From contig NZ_JBEXCV010000020.1 of NCBI RefSeq assembly GCF_040605455.1, positions 1-64,000 on the forward strand: 64,000 bases of DNA, read 5' to 3'. Positions 58,660 through 64,000 of this stretch are shown piece by piece. How positions within the stretch are numbered: the stretch's first letter is position 1; every line of letters starts with the position of its first letter. The notes beneath the pieces are model-generated. The model was not told the origin of the DNA, searched no databases, and was given only the letters and a program-made list of their open reading frames with translations. A program made the position numbers and the translations under genes. This stretch comes from Embleya sp040605455. GTDB lineage: Bacteria > Actinomycetota > Actinomycetes > Streptomycetales > Streptomycetaceae.

Positions 58660-59432
58660 CCGAGTACGAGACCATCCTGATCGAGCGCCACGATCGCACC
58701 GCGCTGATCACGCTCAACCGGCCCGCGGCGCTCAACGCCCTCAACCTCCAGGTGATGGCCGAGGTCGTCGACGCCGCCACCACGCTCGACCGCGACCCCG
58801 ACGTCGGCGCCCTGGTGATCACCGGGTCCGCGAAGGCGTTCGCCGCCGGCGCCGACATCAAGGAGATGCAGCCCAACGACTACATGGACGTCTACCTCTC
58901 CGACTGGTTCTCCGCGTGGGACCGACTCGGCGACGTCCGCAAGCCCACCATCGCCGCAGTCTCCGGCTACGCGCTCGGCGGCGGGTGCGAACTCGCGATG
59001 TTGTGCGACATCCTTCTCGCCGCCGACACCGCCGTCTTCGGCCAGCCCGAGATCAAGCTCGGGGTCATCCCCGGCATCGGCGGTTCGCAGCGGCTGACCC
59101 GCGCGATCGGCAAGGCCAAGGCGATGGACCTGTGCCTGACCGGCCGCACGATGAACGCGGACGAGGCCGAACGCGCGGGCCTGGTCTCGCGCGTCGTCCC
59201 CGCCGCCGACCTGCTCACCGAGGCACTGGCCACCGCCGAGACCATCGCGGGCATGTCGGCGCCGATCGCGATGATGGCCAAGGAGAGCGTCAACCGCGCC
59301 TTCGAGACCACCCTGGCCGAGGGCGTGCGCTTCGAACGGCGGCTGTTCCACGCCACGTTCGCCACGGCAGATCAGAAGGAGGGCATGGCGGCGTTCACCG
59401 GGAAGCGCTCGCCGTCGTTCATCCACCGCTGA
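58656..59432 (+). CDS. Enoyl-CoA hydratase (methacrylyl-CoA hydratase in this context)
   Basis: This 258-residue crotonase has ILIERHDRTALITLNRPAALNALNLQVM, GSAKAFAAGADIKEMQ (oxyanion-hole Gly; Asp-Ile-Lys-Glu), and GYALGGGCELAMLCDILLAADTAVFGQPEIKLGVIPGIGGSQRL, with both catalytic Glu (GCEL and PEIKLG) present. It hydrates methacrylyl-CoA to 3-hydroxyisobutyryl-CoA, closing the valine route. ATGA overlap with mmsB shows coupling. It is the last gene of the operon and is followed by a GC-rich hairpin. Confidence 0.94.
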   Translation: MTEYETILIERHDRTALITLNRPAALNALNLQVMAEVVDAATTLDRDPDVGALVITGSAKAFAAGADIKEMQPNDYMDVYLSDWFSAWDRLGDVRKPTIAAVSGYALGGGCELAMLCDILLAADTAVFGQPEIKLGVIPGIGGSQRLTRAIGKAKAMDLCLTGRTMNADEAERAGLVSRVVPAADLLTEALATAETIAGMSAPIAMMAKESVNRAFETTLAEGVRFERRLFHATFATADQKEGMAAFTGKRSPSFIHR

Positions 59433-59510
59433 GCAGCCGACCCGATGCGGGCGGGTTGCCTCGCCCGTCGCGCCGTTGGGCGACCTGCCGCGACGGCGGG
59501 AACGCGGACA

Positions 59511-59538
59511 GCCGGGCCGGCACAAAGGCCGGCCCGGC
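59511..59538 (+). terminator. Hairpin after the valine operon
   Basis: GCCGGGCCGG (59511-59520) pairs with CCGGCCCGGC (59529-59538) around an 8-nt loop, 78 nt after the last stop. There is no U-tract. Confidence 0.7.
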
Positions 59539-59602
59539 CGTTCCGGACCACTACGCCCGCCTGCGTGGGCTCACCCGACGCTCGGCACCGGCGCGGTCGT
59601 TC

Positions 59603-60802
59603 TCAGTCCTGCGGGATGTAGACCAGGCACGTGGAGAACGCGTTCTGTTGCACGCATTGGAACAGCGGGTTCCACCGACTGCTGTTGTCACCGACGGCCT
59701 GGGTCAAGGTGTCGGAGCACGCATCGTCGGTCAACCCCCAGAGGGATCCCTGCGGCCAACCAGCCTGATTCGTGCGGCTGTCGATCGCCGCGAGACAGGC
59801 ATCCGACGGGTTGTAGCGTTTGACCTCCGCCAAGAATTCCTGGTACTTGGGGTTCTGGACCGAGGCGGCCCGGTCATCCAGGGTCTTCTTGGCCGCGTCC
59901 TTCGCCTGCTGCGGCGCGTTCGGGTCCTGGAGAGTCGCCAGCGCTGCGCTGCTCTCCTGCAGGGTCTTCTGGATCTGTTGCACATCCGCCGCCTTCTTCG
60001 GCGCCGTCGTCGAATTCTGGGCGGCCAACAACCCGTCACTGATCCCCTCCAGGACCTTCACGGCGTACGCGCGCTGTGCCGGCGACAGCTTGGGATTCTG
60101 GATCCCCTTCATGGAGTTGGCGAGGTCGGCCGCCAGTCTCCGGTACACGTCCCGGTCCGCCGGCGCGATCTTCGGGTCCAGACTCAGGCGCACCGACTCG
60201 TTGATTCCCCGGACGAGTTTCGTGTACGTCGCCTTGTCCGCAGGCGATGTCGTGGGGCTCTGGATGATCTTCAGTGCGTTGTTGATTTCCGTCACGACCC
60301 GCGTGTACTCGGCTTTCGCCGCCGCAGATGTCAGCGGGTCCTGAATGGCGTTCAACGCCTTGTTCAGCCCGTCTCTCAGTTTCTGCTTCACGTCCTCCGG
60401 TACATTCAGCGCCGCGATTTTCGCCTCCACCTCCTTCTTCGTATTCGGCGGCAACTGCGGCGGCGATTGGGAAGTTGTCGGCCCCCCCGTACCGGGCGCG
60501 CTCGTCGTCCCACCCGAACTCGGCGCGCCCGGCGACTTCGGCTGCTCCGAACCGGGTGTGTTCGGTGCCGGTGTGTTCGGCTTCGGCGTGTTCGGTGCCG
60601 GCGTGTTCGGCCCGGGAGTGTTCGGCTGTGGCGCGGGTGGTGTGTACGGCGGTGGCGCCGGAGTATCGGCGGGCACACCGGTCGTACGCTGTTGAGCGAG
60701 GGTGTGCGGCGCTGCCGCGGCAGCGGTGGGCAAGGCGAGTGCGGCCGCCAAGCAGGACGTACCGACGATGCGGGTGATCTGTCGCCGCGCGATTTTGCAC
60801 AT
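59603..60802 (-). CDS. Secreted proline-rich, helical-repeat protein
   Basis: The product has 399 residues. A signal peptide (MCKIARRQITRIVGTSCLAA, then LALPTAAAAAPH) is followed by a Pro/Thr/Asn-rich stalk with PNTP repeats (about residues 50-95), a Gly/Ser/Thr linker, and a helical domain at about 120-330. That domain is built of related segments of roughly 45 residues: NKALNAIQDPLTSAAAKAEY, NNALKIIQSPTTSPADKATY, NESVRLSLDPKIAPADRDVY, ANSMKGIQNPKLSPAQRAYA. The C-terminal 80 residues have four Cys. GGAAG precedes ATG 60802. It is likely a wall-associated or secreted protein of unknown function. Confidence 0.8.
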   Translation of the reverse strand: MCKIARRQITRIVGTSCLAAALALPTAAAAAPHTLAQQRTTGVPADTPAPPPYTPPAPQPNTPGPNTPAPNTPKPNTPAPNTPGSEQPKSPGAPSSGGTTSAPGTGGPTTSQSPPQLPPNTKKEVEAKIAALNVPEDVKQKLRDGLNKALNAIQDPLTSAAAKAEYTRVVTEINNALKIIQSPTTSPADKATYTKLVRGINESVRLSLDPKIAPADRDVYRRLAADLANSMKGIQNPKLSPAQRAYAVKVLEGISDGLLAAQNSTTAPKKAADVQQIQKTLQESSAALATLQDPNAPQQAKDAAKKTLDDRAASVQNPKYQEFLAEVKRYNPSDACLAAIDSRTNQAGWPQGSLWGLTDDACSDTLTQAVGDNSSRWNPLFQCVQQNAFSTCLVYIPQD

Positions 60803-61222
60803 GACGCTTCCAGGTGTGTTCCGAGGTGATCTGTGCTGCTGTGCCGTTGTCGGCTCGGCCACTGACGGCCCACGTTCACCGGAGACCAGGACTCAACGGT
60901 GCACACGTATCGACAAGGACAACTCTTCGCCCCCTCGCCGCCTGTCGCAACTCAGGCACCACACGACCACCTGCGGCTGCGGTCGGCGATGGTCCATCCG
61001 TACCCGGGACATGCCCGCCCCGGGACATGCCCGCCGCCCGCGAAGAGGGCCGGCCCTTAGGGGCGACCCTCGGCAACTACCGTGCCGGATAAGGCAATCG
61101 CCCCCGACTCGGAGTTCGCCGGTGGTCGGGGCCGTACGTGCCGCGGGCGGGTCGGCGGTTCACTCGTCACCGGGGTGCCGTGGGTGCGTGCACGCTCGCT
61201 CACGGCGTTGCGGACCTTTGCA
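60803..61222. other. Intergenic region without recognised gene
   Basis: These 420 bp lie between the secreted-protein gene (minus) and the hairpin before helD. No coding-like frame was found; the promoter of the secreted protein should lie at its left end. Confidence 0.45.
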
Positions 61223-61258
61223 ATAAAACCCCGGACGTCTTGACGTCCGGGGTTTTAT
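61223..61258. terminator. Perfect 16-bp-stem hairpin upstream of helD
   Basis: ATAAAACCCCGGACGT (61223-61238) is followed by loop CTTG and the exact complement ACGTCCGGGGTTTTAT (61243-61258). With its terminal TTTTAT run it has the form of an intrinsic terminator in either direction, and is far more AT-rich at its base than other terminators in the window. Confidence 0.85.
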
Positions 61259-61270
61259 ACGAGGTATAGT
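61240..61270 (+). promoter_or_regulatory. Probable helD promoter overlapping the hairpin
   Basis: TTGACG (61240-61245) lies in the loop and right arm of the hairpin, and TATAGT (61265-61270) follows after 19 nt. Transcription would start about 70 nt before the helD start. Confidence 0.5.
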
Positions 61271-61345
61271 TAATGGTTCTGAATATCGGTGTCCACACGG
61301 TATTCGGAAGCGTTATGGAGACATAGTAGCCGCCCGGGAGTCGAA

Positions 61346-63667
61346 TTGTCAAACGCCGAATTGCGACACGAGCAGGAATTCGTCGATGTGCTGTACGCAC
61401 GCCTCGCGGACCTGCGTGCCGAGGCGGAGGCCGCCGTGACGAGCGCACTCGGGCGCGAGTACGACGGCACCCGACAGGCGCGCGTCGAACGGGACATCGC
61501 GGTCTTCGAGCATTCGGGCCTGCTCGCGGCATTCGATGCCGGCGCGAACGGCCTGTGCTTCGGGCGATTGTTGTTCCGCGACGGCGCCGACCACCACATC
61601 GGAAGGATCGGTATCCGCCGCGACGACGCCCGGCACACCCCGCTGGTCATCGACTGGCGCGCCGACGTCGCACGGCCCTTCTATCTCGCGACCGGGTACA
61701 CCCCGATGGGCCTGCGGCGCCGGCGGCACATCACCACGTCCGGGCAGCGGGTCACCGCGCTGCACGACGAGATCCTCGACCTCACGGACGACAGCCGCAC
61801 CGGCTTCGAGGGCTCGGACGCCGACGCGGTCCTGCTCGCATCGCTCGACGCGGCCCGCACCGGGCGCATGCACGACATCGTGCAGACCATCCAGGCCGAG
61901 CAGGACCGCATCATCCGTGCGCCGCATCGCGGCGTCCTCGTGGTCGAGGGCGGCCCGGGCACCGGCAAGACGGTCGTCGCACTGCACCGCGCGGCGTACC
62001 TGCTGTACGCGAACCGCACGCACCTGACCCGCCGCGTCGTGCTCGTGGTCGGCCCCAACCCTGCCTTCCTCGGCTACATCGAGGATGTCCTGCCGTCGCT
62101 CGGCGAGACGGGCGTGCAGTTCGCCACACCCGGCGAGTTGTTCCCGGGCGTCACCGCGACCGCCGTCGACACCCCGGAGGCCTCCGAGGTCAAGGGACGG
62201 GCCGCGATGGCCGAGGTGCTCGCCCGCTTCGTGGCCGACCAACAGACGGTGCCCGGGACGCCGTTGGTGATCGGGCACGACGACGGCGATCTGTTCCTCG
62301 ACGCGGGGATCGCTCAGGCCGCCCGGAGCAAGGCGCGCGCGACGCTGCTGCCGCACAACCTCGCCCGCGCGGCTTTCGCGGCGCGCGTGATCGACGGCCT
62401 CGCGGAGCAGTTGGTCGACCGGCTCGGCGCGGACCCGTTCGGCGGGCCGAACTTCCTCGGCTCGGAAGAGATCGCGCAGTTGGCGATGTCGGTCGCCGAG
62501 AGCCCGGCCGTCCAGGCGGCCGTCGACGAGTTGTGGCCGCGCCTCACCCCGCAGGGGCTGCTCGCGGACTACCTGGCCGAACCGGTGTACCTATCCGACG
62601 AAGACGCTGCGGCGGTCCGGCGTCCGGCCGGGTACGACCCGGTGTTCGGGACGTGGATGACCGACGAATGGACGGTGGCCGACGTACCGTTGCTCGACGA
62701 GGCCGCCGAACTCCTGGGTGAGGACGACTCGTTGGCGCGCGCTGCGGCGGCGGCCGAGCGCCGGCGGCAGATCGCGTACGCGCAGGGCGTGCTCGACCTG
62801 TCGTATGGCTCGCGCACACAGGAGTTCGAGGACCGCGACGACGAGGACTCCGAGGTGCTCGGTGCCCACGACCTCGTGGACGCCGAGCGCCTCGCCGCAC
62901 GCCAGGAGGAGCTCGACCATCGCACCTCCGCCGAGCGCGCGGCGGCGGACCGCACCTGGGCGTACGGCCACATCGTGGTCGACGAGGCCCAGGAGCTCTC
63001 GGCGATGGCCTGGCGGTTGCTGATGCGGCGCAGCCCCACCCGGTCGATGACCCTGGTCGGCGACCCCGCGCAGACCTCGGAGCCGGGCGGGTGCGGGTCG
63101 TGGGAGCGCATCCTGGTGCCGTATGTCGAGAGCCGCTGGGAGCGGGTCCGGCTGGGCGTGAACTACCGTACGCCGACCGAGATCATGGAGGTCGCGGCCG
63201 ACGTGATGCGGGCCGCCGAGCCGGGGTTCGAGCCGCCGGAGTCGGTGCGCTCGACCGGCGTCAAGCCGTGGTCGCGCCACACCGCGGACCTGCCGGCGGC
63301 CGTGGCGTGGGCGGTCGCCCACGAGGGGGTCGCTCGGGATGGCGCCCGGGACGGGACCGGCGGCGATCCGGAGGCTCCGGTCGAAGGGCGCCTTGCCGTG
63401 ATCGCGCCGCGCGAGCTGATCGATGCGGTGGCGGCGGCGGTTCCGCACGCCGAACGAGGCGTCGAGCCGGACCTCACGCGGCCGTTGGTGCTGCTCGACC
63501 CCAAGCAGGCCAAGGGCCTGGAGTTCGACGCCGTGATCGTCGTGGAGCCGGCCGCGTTCGCGCTGGCCGACCTGTACGTGGCACTGACCCGGGCAACGCA
63601 GCGACTCGGCGTCGTACACACCCGCGACCTCCCTCCGGGGCTCACCGGCCTCGTCCAAGCGGGGTGA
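61346..63667 (+). CDS. helD: HelD-like superfamily 1 helicase (RNA-polymerase-associated)
   Basis: This 773-residue protein matches actinobacterial HelD/HelR. A coiled-coil N-terminus (LRHEQEFVDVLYARLADLRAEAEAAV) is followed by LYFGRL-like LCFGRLLFRDGADHHIGRIGIRRD and IDWRADVARPFYLAT. The motor has Walker A GGPGTGKTVVALHRAAYLL, Walker B HIVVDEAQELSAMAWRLL, motif III LVGDPAQTSEPGG, motif IV region GVNYRTPTEIM, and YVALTRATQRLGV (motif VI). HelD proteins release stalled RNA polymerase, and some forms confer rifamycin resistance. The TTG at 61346 has GGGAG 5 nt upstream; the GTG at 61289 has none. Confidence 0.93.
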   Translation: MSNAELRHEQEFVDVLYARLADLRAEAEAAVTSALGREYDGTRQARVERDIAVFEHSGLLAAFDAGANGLCFGRLLFRDGADHHIGRIGIRRDDARHTPLVIDWRADVARPFYLATGYTPMGLRRRRHITTSGQRVTALHDEILDLTDDSRTGFEGSDADAVLLASLDAARTGRMHDIVQTIQAEQDRIIRAPHRGVLVVEGGPGTGKTVVALHRAAYLLYANRTHLTRRVVLVVGPNPAFLGYIEDVLPSLGETGVQFATPGELFPGVTATAVDTPEASEVKGRAAMAEVLARFVADQQTVPGTPLVIGHDDGDLFLDAGIAQAARSKARATLLPHNLARAAFAARVIDGLAEQLVDRLGADPFGGPNFLGSEEIAQLAMSVAESPAVQAAVDELWPRLTPQGLLADYLAEPVYLSDEDAAAVRRPAGYDPVFGTWMTDEWTVADVPLLDEAAELLGEDDSLARAAAAAERRRQIAYAQGVLDLSYGSRTQEFEDRDDEDSEVLGAHDLVDAERLAARQEELDHRTSAERAAADRTWAYGHIVVDEAQELSAMAWRLLMRRSPTRSMTLVGDPAQTSEPGGCGSWERILVPYVESRWERVRLGVNYRTPTEIMEVAADVMRAAEPGFEPPESVRSTGVKPWSRHTADLPAAVAWAVAHEGVARDGARDGTGGDPEAPVEGRLAVIAPRELIDAVAAAVPHAERGVEPDLTRPLVLLDPKQAKGLEFDAVIVVEPAAFALADLYVALTRATQRLGVVHTRDLPPGLTGLVQAG

Positions 63668-63872
63668 CGGGGGCGGTCCGGGCGAGGTGAACGGAGCGCG
63701 CGGGCGGGGTTCGGCCCGCCCGCCGCGTCCCGCGCCCTCCCGGGCTCCGCCGGGGCCGGACCGGACCGGCCCTGTCCGGCGGGATCCGGTCGCGACCGAC
63801 CTCACCGACTCCCGAGGGCCCGTACTCCCGAACAGGGCGTGGCCACAACGATCCTTCCGACGCCTGCCCCGG

Positions 63873-64000
63873 TCAGATCGGGGGGATCTCCACGTCGAAG
63901 TTGATGCGGCGGCCTCGGAGCATTTGTTGGTATGTGGGATGTCGGCTGCCCGAGTGGGACTCGACGCGTGCCATCGCCTCGCTTACCTCGCGTTCGGCTC
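63873..64000 (-). CDS. C-terminal part of an unknown protein, cut by the window edge
   Basis: The last 42 codons of a minus-strand gene are visible: EREVSEAMARVESHSGSRHP, then TYQQMLRGRRINFDVEIPPI and a TGA at 63873. The frame is open to the edge with G/C-rich third positions. I recognise no family from this short piece. Its start lies beyond 64000. Confidence 0.65.
   Translation of the reverse strand, partial: AEREVSEAMARVESHSGSRHPTYQQMLRGRRINFDVEIPPI

Overview
The window is about 71% GC, with strongly G/C-ending codons, frequent GTG and TTG starts, and families typical of filamentous actinobacteria: SpoIIE-type phosphatases, STAS antagonists, a SigE-family sigma factor, Rrf2, MarR and IclR regulators, MMPL, and a HelD-like motor. 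It is best read as chromosomal accessory DNA of a Streptomycetales-type organism (Streptomyces, Embleya, Yinghuangia or similar). Genus cannot be decided from the sequence. No rRNA, tRNA, CRISPR array, insertion sequence or prophage was recognised.

Layout. 0-8.3 kb: a MarR-like regulator, a STAS antagonist, a small membrane protein, an M20 peptidase, an orphan peptide-binding lipoprotein, a tandem Mop molbindin, an Rrf2 regulator divergent from an NAD(P)-binding oxidoreductase with a clear operator between them, and a PPOX flavoprotein. 8.4-15.4 kb: an ABC half-exporter with a tandem repeat upstream, an MFS porter, and a phytoene-synthase-like domain fused to a cis-prenyltransferase (UppS-like) domain. 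15.5-20.2 kb: an ornithine-cyclodeaminase-like and proline-racemase-like operon with a well-formed promoter/operator, MsrA, a stand-alone acyl carrier protein and an unknown protein. 20.2-24 kb: a MarR regulator divergent from EamA and NmrA-like genes across a large dyad, then an erythromycin-esterase-like protein lacking the family His. 24.2-29.1 kb: a GT-C membrane glycosyltransferase with GtrA, and a sigma factor with its membrane partner. 29.5-41.3 kb: WD40 debris, two SpoIIE phosphatases, an amidohydrolase/IclR pair, a GNAT and an AhpD-like gene, a UGSC-family operon, and a Tat-exported SMP-30-like protein. 41.7-48.4 kb: an MMPL exporter, small genes, several broken genes, and a serine hydrolase. 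48.8-53.5 kb: phosphoketolase, acetate kinase and a PPOX protein, with repeated GGGCCG-NN-CGGCCC palindromes. 53.6-59.5 kb: a cobalamin riboswitch in front of a complete valine-catabolism operon. 59.6-64 kb: a secreted proline-rich protein, a HelD-like helicase behind a 16-bp hairpin, and the C-terminus of an unknown gene.

How the genes work together. Xfp and AckA form a short ATP-yielding route from pentose or fructose phosphates to acetate, and the palindromes beside them suggest co-control by a two-component (DevR/OsdR-like) response to oxygen or stress. The valine operon (isobutyryl-CoA dehydrogenase, enoyl-CoA hydratase, 3-hydroxyisobutyryl-CoA hydrolase, 3-hydroxyisobutyrate dehydrogenase, methylmalonate-semialdehyde dehydrogenase) is a complete B12-independent branch from isobutyryl-CoA to propionyl-CoA, so control by B12 would make metabolic sense. 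The two SpoIIE phosphatases and two STAS proteins belong to partner-switching signalling, but no dedicated anti-sigma kinase gene lies in the window.

The most novel candidates are the phytoene-synthase/UppS fusion, the B12 riboswitch on valine catabolism, the palindrome array around xfp/ackA, and the Cys-form UGSC operon.
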